This document shows, piece after piece, positions 51,214 to 62,161 of a DNA stretch of 64,000 bases. The translations under genes and the position numbers were made by a program. The DNA comes from Opisthocomus hoazin. Taxonomy: Eukaryota > Chordata > Aves > Opisthocomiformes > Opisthocomidae. The stretch is taken from positions 67,857,300 through 67,921,299 of the forward strand of contig NC_134415.1 of NCBI RefSeq assembly GCF_030867145.1. The letters are read 5' to 3'. Position 1 is the stretch's first letter; every line of letters begins with the position of its first letter. The notes under the pieces were generated by a model that saw only the letters and a program-made list of their open reading frames with translations, did no database searches and was not told the DNA's origin.

Positions 51214-52210
51214 CAAGATATAGTTAATAATTGTAGCAGTATACTGCCTAGAAACACAAGGCGTGGGCTTTGCTCCTGTGCTACACACATGCACACAGGT
51301 GGAACCATCCTGGCCAAAACAGGGGGAAATATGTCTGTGACTGCTTCCATCCATCATCTCCAGCAATCCACTCTCCCACCAAGTTTCTGGTCTGGTCCAT
51401 GGTCAAAACAGACTTTTCCTCAGTGTCATGTTATGCCCCAGAGCACAGCCAGCTCCATCAAACCATGCTGGTACCCTGGTGCTCTCTCATGCAAGCTCTA
51501 AGCCTCCTGTGATGTGGTTGTGTGTAGCACCTCGTCTTCGTGTCTGGTTTCTGCCTCTTGACTGTAATTACACCATCTTTGACCCACTGCATTACGTCAC
51601 CAATATGACCATTCCTGTCATAGAAGTAATTTTCTTACATAGCTAGCCAATTTTACACTTCTTCGCCTTTAGCGTGGTTTTTGCAGGGTTAAATACTGAC
51701 ATTATTGAAAATATGTGGCACCCATTGCCTGCAGCAGTTTCTGTGTTTCTCTCCTACTTCGCAAATGCTGAGGAGTGCCAGCTTCTCCATTTGCTTCCTC
51801 TTTTCCTGGCACAGTGATGGTAGAGATACAGGTCCACATATTTTCTGTAGCAAGAAAACATTGCAGAAAAACTACTAAAATTCTCCGTGTGTCACAACAA
51901 TCAGAATTTCTTCAAAACCAGAAGAAAGTAATGGAAACACCATGTGTAATCACGGAAATTTTGAGGGGGTTTTGTTTGATTGGTTGGTTGGTTTTGTTGT
52001 TGGTTTTGACTGCCTTTCTCTCAATAGTTGATCTTTTTATTAACTTCTCAGCTCCTAAGGGCTTGTGCAATGCCACCTTCCAGCTGGATTATTTCAGCTC
52101 TGCCTGTAGTCCTATAATTTATGTTTAATTTACCCTTTGTTTCAAAAAACCTTTGAAAATGGTCATTTCAGGTGCAATATTCAGACTCTACTATTTTCAG
52201 TATACTCTAC
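51214..52210 (+). pseudogene. TAAR4: TAAR4-like receptor pseudogene
   Basis: A whole TAAR coding region can be followed from N-terminus to C-terminus, but scattered over all three frames with in-frame stops. Recognisable pieces in order: an N-terminus with NCSSILPRNTR; TM1 GGNMSVTASI; HSPTKFLVWSM in TM2 in another frame; IFDPLHYVTN after TM3 in the third frame; then FPGTVMVEIQVHIFSVARKH of TM5 in the first frame again. TM6 reads FCLIGWLVLLLVLTAF, and the TM7 signature SSACSPIIYV is followed by a stop. Downstream, KKPLKMVISGAIFR still matches a TAAR tail. At least three frame changes and several stops are present; the DRY region reads DCNYTIFD. From memory, mouse TAAR4 (LPGTVMVGIYIHIFTVAQKH, DPLHYVT) is the best match, and the place between TAAR2 and TAAR5 is where TAAR3/TAAR4 sit in mammals. 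Ends are approximate. Confidence 0.87.
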
Positions 52211-52991
52211 TGCCTTCCTGTAAAAACTTGGTTAACTAGTCTCACTCTTTTTAAATGAATTAGCAACCCCTGGAATTACTTTCAGAAAACTTTGCAAATA
52301 TTTATATGTGTTCTTTCATCTTTACAATATTTGCACATACTGTCAAATAAAAAAATAGGTAACCTACGGGTGGACTTACATTGAGCAAAATATCCTGGGA
52401 AATGTTGTGTCCAGATGCGAGGAAAGCATCTGTCCAGATGCTAGTAAAGCAGCACGCTGACAGCCTATACAGGATACATTATCCAGATTCTCTGCTGTGC
52501 GCACAGAGACACAAGTTACTTGGCCACGACACTGAAGAACCATTGTGTCCAAGGGCCAGCATGAACTCTCAAGTTCAAGCCTCATCAGGTAATTATTTAG
52601 ATATCATTGTCTGAAAATTAGAACCCTAGTCATCCCATTCTATTAGCCAAACTTTCCAAAAGAACAAGGGGAACAGAATGCAGCCAAAACACTTTTTCCA
52701 GCTGAAAACACTCCGTCATCTTTATCTGCTCACAGGACTCCAGACACAGTCTCACAAGCGCTGGTAAACCAAACTCAGCCTGCTTTTGTAAATGTAATTT
52801 TTCATTCTGTAACTGAAAAATATTGTAAATGTATGTTGATTTAGGGTATGATGATCTAGCCTCTGAACAATGGCCTGTCTCTCCATGTGCCGCCCTGCAC
52901 TGCTTATGAAAATAAATTATGATCAAAATAGTCACCTGTGAAGGTGGGTGCATTCCCTCACAGGAATTAAAGGTTAGATTTTTTAAAAGGG

Positions 52992-53059
52992 AGTAAATCA
53001 AATAGAAATAATAATAATAATAAAAAAGATTTTTAAAAAGGTAGTAAATCAAATAGAAA
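52992..53059 (+). repeat. AAT microsatellite between two 17-base direct repeats
   Basis: AGTAAATCAAATAGAAA occurs at 52992-53008 and again at 53043-53059, with an (AAT)n run of about five units between them. It looks like a local duplication. Confidence 0.8.
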
Positions 53060-56000
53060 CAAAAAGAAATTTATCATATTTGTCAAAGCTTCAGTTCTGT
53101 CTTCCCGGTGGTTACTGCACCTCGCTCCTTGCCCGCAGTCAGGACACCAAAGTGACAGTCAGGTGCTGCCATGCGGCTGCTCGGTTGTGTGAGTACAAAA
53201 GGAGCATGCTCTTGTTTGGAGACACAGGACATTCCAGCACATCTGGATTTTCTAATATTATTATGGGCAGAAAAGTGATTTCTATTCCTCGCTGTGACAA
53301 TTTAGCAGGAATCAGTATCTCGTTCAAGTAACGCTACCAGCAGTCCAACATTGCCAAGTCAGACAGAAACAAAATGTGTCTCTACAGGCTTTGAAAATTG
53401 TTTGATGCCCATGGAGCAGCCCTTGACCAGAACATCGCCTCTAGTCTTGCAAGCCCCACTACCAGCCAAGCAAGGAAGGAACTGCATGCAATTACATTGG
53501 CCATTTCTGCTTCCTTGGGTGGAAATTGCAGGGAGTGTGTGATATCTGCCTGGTCTGGGGTCTGCAGTCTGGCTGCAGGGCAGTGCTGTGCAGGTACCTC
53601 AAACCAGAAGAAGATGGGCAGTGGGGAGGTCTGCTCCAACCTGCCTCATGCTCTCCTGCTCCTCAGGTTTCCCAGGGTGGCAGTCTGGCCACCTCTGCCC
53701 ACTTCGTGCCTCTAAAAAATTGCCCAGTGTAAAAAAGTGGCTTTGCATGGGCCATATCCAGATGGTTGAAGGCCATTTGATGGACTCCTTGGTGGCTTCT
53801 TTCAGTACTAGCTCTTCATGCATTTCGTTCTGCCAGCGCTGTGCGATACAACACCTTACTTCTCCTTCTCCCTTCCCTTTTTACCAGTTTAAAATACCTT
53901 GTTTCTAATTTTTCTTCTGAAATGTAAATTAACAGACCCTATTAACATATTGCTTGTTTTGGTTAGATTATTCCCAGCTGAGATGTGTTTTGCTTGCTGC
54001 AAACAACAGCAAAGGGAATCAAGAGCTCTGGGGAAGGGTTATATTAGTTGTACCTCTGGCCTTCTTGCAGTCTTGGGATTACCTTTAACACCTGTTATTA
54101 ATGAATTCTTCTTCAGAGAACTCCTGAACCAGACTATGTCACACTCAATTTTTTTCTGTGTGTATTTTGACTTTTTCTGTCTCATCTTTTGCAACTGCTC
54201 TGCTGCACCACCAAACACTAAGTTCACTGAAAACTGCACTTTGGGGTCACACTCAGAAAATGTTTGGACAGAAAAAAACATTCACTTTATTACATTTTTT
54301 TTTAAATTTCAAATTTGACATAAATGGAAAAGAAAGGGAGACAATAAAAGGAAAATGAGATCAATAAACTGGAAAAAAATTGATTTTGGGTTTAGACAAT
54401 CCTAGACTAAAACAATTACATGAGTTGTTCATTGCAAAGAAAACAGATAAAATATTTCAATTTATTAATTCCTTTATTTTCTTAACTTCCTGAACTAAAA
54501 TAACCATTTTTCGCTCATTCTCTAATCCACAGTCTCCTTGGTTTTAATCCTTCAGCTGACTAATTTGGACAAAGATGCTATAGAAGGTGACGTTAGTGAG
54601 TTCTTGTCTCTCCATCTTCACTTCCACTTTTGACACAGTTGAAGCTGCCACAGGTAACTTACAGAGTCCCACTCCTAAAACTGCTCATGTAGCTGTGTCC
54701 TGCATGAGCACTTGAATGGACAGAGCACAGACCAGGATAACCAAGAGCAGGAAAACATAAAAGCAACAGTTACATAAAAATGGGATGCCTCAGGTGGAAC
54801 AATTTCATGTGAGCACCGTGAACAAGAATTTTCCATCCTGACAAAACTGAAGGCCGAATGTTGCTATTTGTGTAAGAAAAATTAAGAAAAAATACATACC
54901 TCACCCTATGGAGATCCCAGTCTGCAAGGAGGTGGGGTGTCCTATATCTAGCGGAGTTTTAAGCCAGACTGGGTGAGTATGTACTCCACAAACATTTCTG
55001 CCACTCTGCAGTCATCAAAAAACACTCATGTATATGCCATCTTCTTCAGAGGTGATCACTGCTCACTGCTACAACGGAGAGCCAAAGGCTGCACTATAGG
55101 CTGTGTGGCCATAATGCACCTGACGGAAGATTTGAGGTTTAGGTTCACTAGCTCAATGTTTGTAAGCCCATCATGGCCTTCTCATACTATTATACTCTAT
55201 TCAGGGATCCCAGACCAACGCTTTTGGAAGCTGTGAGGAAAAATTTCACACTAAAAGGGCACTAATGATGGCCCCCTTAGAGAGTCCACAATTCTTTGAA
55301 ACTGCCTTGTTCTATTTTAAGGAACTCAGAGGTTACTTAGATAAATTTAGATCTTAGATGTTATGTGAAGCAGTTTCAATATAAAAGATATTGGCTATGC
55401 ACATCTTCACTGCAGGAGATCAAATCATATCAGATAGTACATTTTTCCTTCTTTTTTTTGTGTGTGTTTTACTGCTGATTACTAGGTCATAAAGTAAATT
55501 CAACTAAAAATCAGTTCAAGATTATACCCAGCAATTTTGTCTCAAGAAAGAAGGGTAAAGAGAAGGAACATCTTGAGAATGATTGACATTTTTTATTTTA
55601 TGATAGCATTCTTACCTTTCAAATTTGATTAAAATTAAAAAGCTCTTCTTGTTCCAAAGTATTAAGACTACACTGTCACTATTTGAGCCTTCTCTTAATC
55701 ATGAACTGGTCTCTTTTACCATGACCAGATGAGAAGAGAGGGGAAATACTGCAAAGTAGTTCCAAAAAGTAACGTGGGCAGGAACGGCGAGCTGAGATTG
55801 TTTTGTTACATGTTGTTCCCTTTAGGGGTGGTGATAATCACTTCAGAAGCATCACGCTGGCTAGCTAGCTAGACAGGGCAAGTGTTTTGACAAGGACACG
55901 ATTTTATTCAGAATTTGAATGACAAAGTACTTGGATGAGAATGATACTTTATCACGTATAAAATACAGGAAGAATGAAAACTAATGAAAATGTCAGAGCA

Positions 56001-56096
56001 CAAAGGACAAAAAAAACTATTGTTAATATCAAAAGCTATCCAATAGACTCTGACAATCTTGGTATAAATGATCATTTACTAAAATGTGGAAATAGG

Positions 56097-56139
56097 AAAA
56101 GGAGAAACAAATCTCCTTGAAAAAGGAGAAACAAATCTC
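56097..56139 (+). repeat. Short direct duplication
   Basis: AAAAGGAGAAACAAATCTC is present twice, at 56097-56115 and 56121-56139, separated by five bases. Confidence 0.85.
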
Positions 56140-58370
56140 TCCCTTTTTGCACTGGGATTTTTAACAGTGTGGAAATGTCACCTAAAATTGTTGTTGAAAC
56201 AAAACTGAAAAAAATAAAAATATCTTGCTCTTTTTGCAGTTTTTAAATCCTTATAGCAATAGCTGCTACTCATGTCCTGACATAAAACAGAATTATATGG
56301 AAACTGATGCCGACTTTTGCTCTTTCTCATATTAAAAATTCAGTCTAAAAAATTGCCTCAGCCTTATTCTAACAGTGTCTCTGCTGGGCATCAGCAGCCT
56401 TTGGCACAGAGCACCTCAAAAACATCAAGAGGGAGGGGAGGGGATCTGGGCAGCAGGCAACTTCTTAACTGAAGAAACACAAAGTAGGGAGGATGAAGGA
56501 CAGCAGTCATATAGGAGAGCTTGTAAAAACTTAACTGCAGAGCAGAGAAGAAGAAGACAAGCTCTCAGAGATCTACCATCAGGGTCCCTTCAGAAGCCAG
56601 TATGAGCTTGGCTTGACTGAGCAGGAGGCGAGAGTGGAGGACCTAAGCACCAGGAAAAATTTCACTGAGAAGTTAGAAGCTCATTTTAAAACCCTGTATC
56701 CTGTCTAGGATGAAAATTCCAGGACTTTCTTGAGTGGTATTTGTCTCTCTAATGCCCAGGTTAAATCAGATCATTCCACTGCATCAAAGAAACATGACAA
56801 AATCATCCAGGAGCAAACGCTGCTGTACCAAATTCTTCTGCTGGCTTATACTGTGGGATAGAAAGGGGGGATTGCTAAGGGAGATGCAAGGAAAATCCAG
56901 AGGTACCTGATGCAACTCCTTCTGGAGTGAAAGCCATGCTTTTGGGGAGACCGAAGCTCAGGGGCAGGTAAGGGAGGGCTCTGTGGGGTGAGGATCACTG
57001 ACGCCCCTGGATGAGCTGTCACCAGCTGCATCTTCTTGCAGGAACACGCAAAAAAAGAAAATTCACAGCAAACATATAAATCTTCAGAGACTGAACAGCA
57101 GCTGAGCATGTGTGCATTTAAACTTCTTCTTAGAAAACAGCGATTTTTGCAAAATACACAACAGTTTCTCTATGCCCCTAAGGTATGTTAGTCACCTATA
57201 GGGACTTTCTCCATCTGGTTTATATAACATCTCACACTTTCCACTCAGGCAGCAGATGTGTACTTAGACAAGGATTTCAGTGCACTGCAGTACAGCTCCC
57301 ATTCTACGAAAAGAGATGTTTTACCGTAAGTATTCCTGATTTAAAAGTTTATGGAAATACAATTAAGAGAGGTTTGCTATTATATTTTGTTGCTGCTGGG
57401 AAGGGTGGGAAAGGTGGGAATAATTTCTAGTTATTATACCAGTCATTTCAGAAACAAAAATACGCATAGAAAAATGTCATATATTTAACTGTAGTTGTCT
57501 TACTGTTAAAAATCATACAGTTCAGTTATGTGATTTATTAAATGATCCACTATAATTCATTAATATCACATACTTCTCACACTCAAAAAAATTTCTTACA
57601 GTTTCTTCAAAATTAAATAACTTAAAACTTAAATAGAAATTTCTTAAGTAAAAAGCAGGGGCAATCTTTAGTGCATATAACAATATTTCTGCTTGCCTTC
57701 CTGAATATTCATGTCATCAACACAATGGATATCCGTATATATCCCCAGAACACAGCCAGAACACTATAAAACGAGCAACTTTCCCTGAGGGGTTTTCATT
57801 TGCAATCAGATGTTACTTCTTTTCAAATAATCACTTCACAGCTTCTACTTAATAAAAAGAATCATAACTAAATTGGAGCTTCATTTCCAGGGAAATTCAC
57901 AAGAAGCAGTGTGCCATTATGCTAGAGTCGGCTTTCAAATCCCCTGAGCAGCTTTGGCTTGCAGTGCCTGTTACTCAGCATTGGTCTTCCTTCTAAGGCA
58001 GACTCCCTCTTTACCGACTGCTTACCCACCCACCCCTGGATTTGCTGCATTTCCTGTACCACTCATGGTATTGGCTGAAAGAAAACCAAAATATAATTAA
58101 AAAACTGGTGCCACAAAAATTGAATACACTGATCTGGAGCTGCTTTATTTCAATAGAGTTACAAAACATAAATCTGGCTATATTTTCACTTGAAATACAG
58201 GGACTGTCCAATCGTTTTCATAAAAGTATCTGATCAAGACATCTCTCCTTCTAACCTGCCTTTTTATTACCTTTTTTCAGGTTAGTCATTTGGTACCTCT
58301 GCTGGAAGGTGAATCCTTCTCCAGGCTCTTGACAGAGCCGGGGGAGGCAGCGGAATCTGGGCAGGCTGGC

Positions 58371-59399
58371 ATGAGCTCAGCGCAGGGCCCCGGTGCTGAG
58401 GAGGGGATGCTCACCACCCTGTGCTACGAGGCGAACGACTCCTGTTACAGGACCTTACACGCCTTCGGGGTCCAGCTGGCTATCTATCTGGCCTGTGCCT
58501 TGGGCACGCTGATCACGGTGCTGGGGAACCTGCTCGTCGTCGTCGTCATTTCCCATTTCAAAGCCCTGCACACCCCCATCAACCTCCTGCTCCTCTCCCT
58601 TGCCCTTGCCGACCTCCTCCTAGGGCTGAGCATGCTGCCCTTCAGCACCGTTCGGTCCATAGAGAGCTGCTGGTATTTCGGAGATGGCTTCTGCAGGCTG
58701 CACACCTTTCTGGACACACTCTTTTGCTTGACCTCCATATTTCATCTGTGTTTCATTTCCATTGATCGGCGCTGTGCTGTCTGCGACCCTTTGCGCTACC
58801 CCACCAGGTTCTCCATAAGAGTGGCCTGCATTTACATTGGGGTGGGGTGGGCAGTGCCTATGGCTTATACCTCTGTCTTCCTCTGCACTAAGGCGATTGC
58901 AGAAGGAGTGGGCCATTTTGTGCGAGACGTGCCCTGTGTTGGTAGCTGTCACCTGCTGTTCAACAAGCTCTGGGGGTTGTTGAACTTCACAATATTCTTC
59001 TTCCCTTGCCTCATAATGATAGTTTTGTATGTAAATATATTTACTGTGGCTAACAAGCAAGCCAGGCTGATAAAAAACATGAGTAGGAGTAAGGGGTATC
59101 AGCTACACGTAGGAGCATCCAAGACTGAAAGGAAAGCAGCAAAGACTCTTGGGGTAGCTGTTGGAGTCTACCTCCTGTGCTGGTTGCCCTTTACTGTTGA
59201 CACCATGGTAGACAGTCTTCTGGATTTCATTACCCCCCCAGTTCTGTTTGACATCCTAATTTGGTTTGCTTACTTCAATTCTGCCTGCAATCCCTTGATC
59301 TATGTATTTTCCTACCGCTGGTTCAGGAAAGCTGTGAAACTAGTCTTAACTCACGGGATCTTTTGTTCCAGGACATCTACAGTAGATTTGTACCAATAA
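58371..59399 (+). CDS. TAAR5: Trace amine-associated receptor 5
   Basis: Class A GPCR of 342 aa (human TAAR5 337 aa). Mammalian TAAR5 is an olfactory receptor for tertiary amines such as trimethylamine; the avian ligand is not implied by the sequence. Asp115 in TFLDTLF is Asp3.32. The block DTLFCLTSIFHLCFISIDR is identical to human TAAR5 as I recall it. The DRY position reads Asp132-Arg-Arg. The TM6 stretch CWLPFTVDTMVDSLLDFITPP and the end STVDLYQ are TAAR5 hallmarks, and TM7 reads NSACNPLIYVFSYRWF. One NDS sequon lies at residue 22. The start was chosen because QGPGAEEG aligns with QGAEEHP of human TAAR5 at the right distance from the CYEANDSC segment. A second Met lies 12 codons on. The frame is also open upstream to a CAG at 58278-58280, so an extra 5' exon is possible. 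The 5' half is GC-richer than the surroundings. Confidence 0.95.
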   Translation: MSSAQGPGAEEGMLTTLCYEANDSCYRTLHAFGVQLAIYLACALGTLITVLGNLLVVVVISHFKALHTPINLLLLSLALADLLLGLSMLPFSTVRSIESCWYFGDGFCRLHTFLDTLFCLTSIFHLCFISIDRRCAVCDPLRYPTRFSIRVACIYIGVGWAVPMAYTSVFLCTKAIAEGVGHFVRDVPCVGSCHLLFNKLWGLLNFTIFFFPCLIMIVLYVNIFTVANKQARLIKNMSRSKGYQLHVGASKTERKAAKTLGVAVGVYLLCWLPFTVDTMVDSLLDFITPPVLFDILIWFAYFNSACNPLIYVFSYRWFRKAVKLVLTHGIFCSRTSTVDLYQ

Positions 59400-61252
59400 T
59401 GCCCAGAGCCTTCACGTGCACCGTAGAAAATATCATAGGCTCTATCATAGCATTTCTCTTGAATATTCTTCAACACCCACTTAGCTAGTATTTCTCTTCT
59501 TATTTTCTATTTGTTTTAAAACAGCTGGCTTGGGTAGATCCCAGGTCCAAATAGATATTCCATTCTGTGACTCACCTTCCACAGCATTTGTCCCAACACA
59601 CACGCCTTATTAAAGTCATGCGTTTGTTATGTGATGCCGAAGTGTTTGAAAATGGGCTGTAACCAGCTCCAGAGAGGACCTTGTCCATACTATTCCTTGG
59701 GTATCCTGAAATAGTTGCTGCCTGTTTCTGAAGAGACTGTCTTCACAGGCAATTGTCTAATTTTTACACAAAGCAGGCGGTGCTGATTTACAAAGTTACG
59801 TTGGCTGTATGTCAGTTTTTAATTACAAAAGGCTGCAGCAACAAGTGAGATCACAGGTCTGCCGAAGCTAATGGCCAACAGTAGAGGAGAGAGCAAGGAT
59901 GTTTTTTACATTGTTTTTCTATCCCACAGGGACGTGCTCCCGAGTTAAAGGCTACAAATGGGAGAAACTATGCTGATTTCCACAGTACTGTCCATTGAAA
60001 CCTGTGGAATCTTTGCTTGTTTGATCCGTGTGTGCAGCGAGGCTGCTCCATACCTTTGAACACCCATTTTGCCTTGCTCCGCAGCTTTTCTACTCCTACT
60101 GCGTAAAGGGATTTAGAAGAAGGGGAGAGGACAGGAACTGCACTGGGTACTCCAACTTCAGATATCAATAGGTGTTATGATGGTTTGTGTTTTGTTCCTT
60201 TATTTTCTTTTCCCTGAAAATCCTGAGGTTCCACGTGCTCTTTTGTTTGCTGGTTTCCAAAGAAATGAGTAGGTCTGCTTGCAGACATAACACATGCTTA
60301 TGTACTTGGGCTCAGCAAAAAACGTCAGCGTAGGTTCTCAGTTTTCTTCAGCTGTGTTTATGAGCTTTCAGGAGGCCAATTTTAAAACTGTCTGCTCAGC
60401 AGCAAGCCACATAGCAAAATTTTGTACTCTTCGTAAAGGTGTTATTTTCTACCTCACTATTATGAACAATTTCATCAGAAGAAAAATCAAATTGTAGCAA
60501 GCAGGAGTAACTCTTCTATACCAAATTAACAAGCAGCCAAATAACAACTCTAATAATTTTGTCTTCTTTTTCTCTTCATAGTATGTAAAACTATTATTAG
60601 GTTTGAAGGTTGTTCAAAATTTTAGTGCCCTCTAAAAAGTCATTCCGTCCTGTAGTCAGCTACACATTTTCTGAGTGACAAACACTAAACGAACAAACAG
60701 CTACAGAAAGCATGCAACTAACAGTAAGAGAGCAGCAGATGCCCCATAGCCTGCTGAAAAGAGTGGTCAATGTTTCACTAAATGCAGCAGGTACTTGAAT
60801 CAGGCCCTACACACGTAAGAAAAAAAAAATGCATTTGCACTGCAGATATTCCGTAGGAAATACGCTGCATATTTTAATGTATGCAATAGACTAAATGGTA
60901 AGACTCTTTTCCCTTTTTTTTATCTTATTGTTATGTTTTTGCATGGCAAGAAGAGTTTCCTCTACCAGTATAAAAGAGGTACAGCTTTGGGACATTATAA
61001 TCTGTTCTGACATCTGTTTATCTCAAACCGTTTTTGGTTTTGTCCATAATCTTAAGACCCTGGTGAGAAAAAACATCGGTATTCAAAACATGGAAAGCTA
61101 AATCATACATCTGTAGGAAGGAGAAGAGAAAGAGGGCTTATGTGTTATTTTCAGGGATGTCCTGAACAGAGAGTGACCATAAAATGTCGGTGTTTTTAAA
61201 CTGAGACATTTATGAAGCTTTATGCCTGTAGTTGGAGTGTCATTCAATTCCA
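59400..61252. other. TAAR5 3' flank and intergenic DNA
   Basis: No further TAAR-like sequence and no named repeat up to the CR1. Frames are short. Confidence 0.45.
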
Positions 61253-62161
61253 CTTCCCTCAGCAAGTTTGCAGATGACACCAAGCTGAGTGGTACGGTCG
61301 AGACACCAGAAGGATGGGATGCCATCCAGAGGGACCTGGACAAGCTGGAGAGGTGGGCCTGTGTGAACCTCATGAGGTTCAACAAGGCCAAGTGCAAGGT
61401 CCTACACCTGGGTCGGGGTAATCCCCGGTATCAATACAGGCTGGGGGATGAAAGGATCGAGAGCAGCCCTGCTGAGAGGGACTTGGGGGTACTGATAGAC
61501 GAAAGGCTGGACATGAGCCGGCAATGTGCGCTGGCAGCCCAGAGGGCCAACCGTGTCCTGGGCTGCATCAGGAGAAGCGTGGCCAGCAGGTCGAGAGAGG
61601 TGATTCTGCCCCTCTACTCTGCTCTGGTGAGACCTCACCTGGAGTACTGCGTTCAGCTCTGGAGCCTTCAGCACAAGAAGGACATGGAACTGTTGGAGCA
61701 GGTCCAAAGGAGGGCTACAAAAATGATCCGAGGGCTGGAGCACCTCTCCTATGAGGCCAGGCTGAGAGAGTTGGGCTTGTTCAGCCTGGAGAAGAGAAGG
61801 CTGCGGGGAGACCTGATTGCAGCATTTCAGTAGTTAAAGGGAGCCTATAGGAAAGATGGGGACAATCTTTTTAGTAGAGACAGCAGTGACAGGACGAGGG
61901 GTAATGGTTTTAAACTAAAACAGGGTAGGTTTAGGCTGGATATAAGGAAGAAATTCTTTACAATGAGGGTTGTGAAACACTGGAACGGGTTGCCCAGAGA
62001 GGTAGTGGAGGCCCCATCCCTGGAAACATTCAAGACCAGGTTGGACAGGGCTCTGAGCAACCTGATCTAGTTAGCAGTGTCCCTGCTCGCTGCGGGGGGG
62101 TTGGACTAGATGACCTCTAAGGGTCCCTTCCAACCCAAAACTTTCTATGATTCTATGATTC
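61253..62161 (+). mobile_element. CR1 LINE, well-preserved 3' part
   Basis: A 5'-truncated CR1 of about 0.9 kb, encoding the C-terminal part of the reverse transcriptase from [10 protein letters not shown] onward (the catalytic FADD box). The frame is open to 61833, where TAG replaces the Tyr codon of the usual FQYLKG motif. It then continues in the same frame as LKGAYRKDG to near 62070. The 3' end GGGTCCCTTCCAACCC and ATTCTATG repeats are intact. Few changes suggest a fairly young copy. The single stop and missing 5' part make it inactive. The left end is approximate. Confidence 0.95.

Larger units (their letters stand above)
52211..58270. other. Intergenic DNA between the TAAR4 relic and TAAR5
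   Basis: About 6 kb without a supported gene. Open frames at 53350-53910 and 53899-54318 are short and unlike any family I know. Small local repeats occur at 52992-53059 and 56097-56139. A pyrimidine tract and CAG at 58271-58280 could be a splice acceptor before TAAR5. Confidence 0.45.

Noticed and set aside
53350-54318. Cluster of open frames as a possible gene between the TAAR4 relic and TAAR5
   Set aside because: They overlap in several frames on both strands, lack family motifs, and show no convincing exon structure.
61222-61833. 203-codon open frame as a host gene
   Set aside because: It is the C-terminal reverse transcriptase of a CR1 LINE, including the FADD box, and carries the CR1 3' end.
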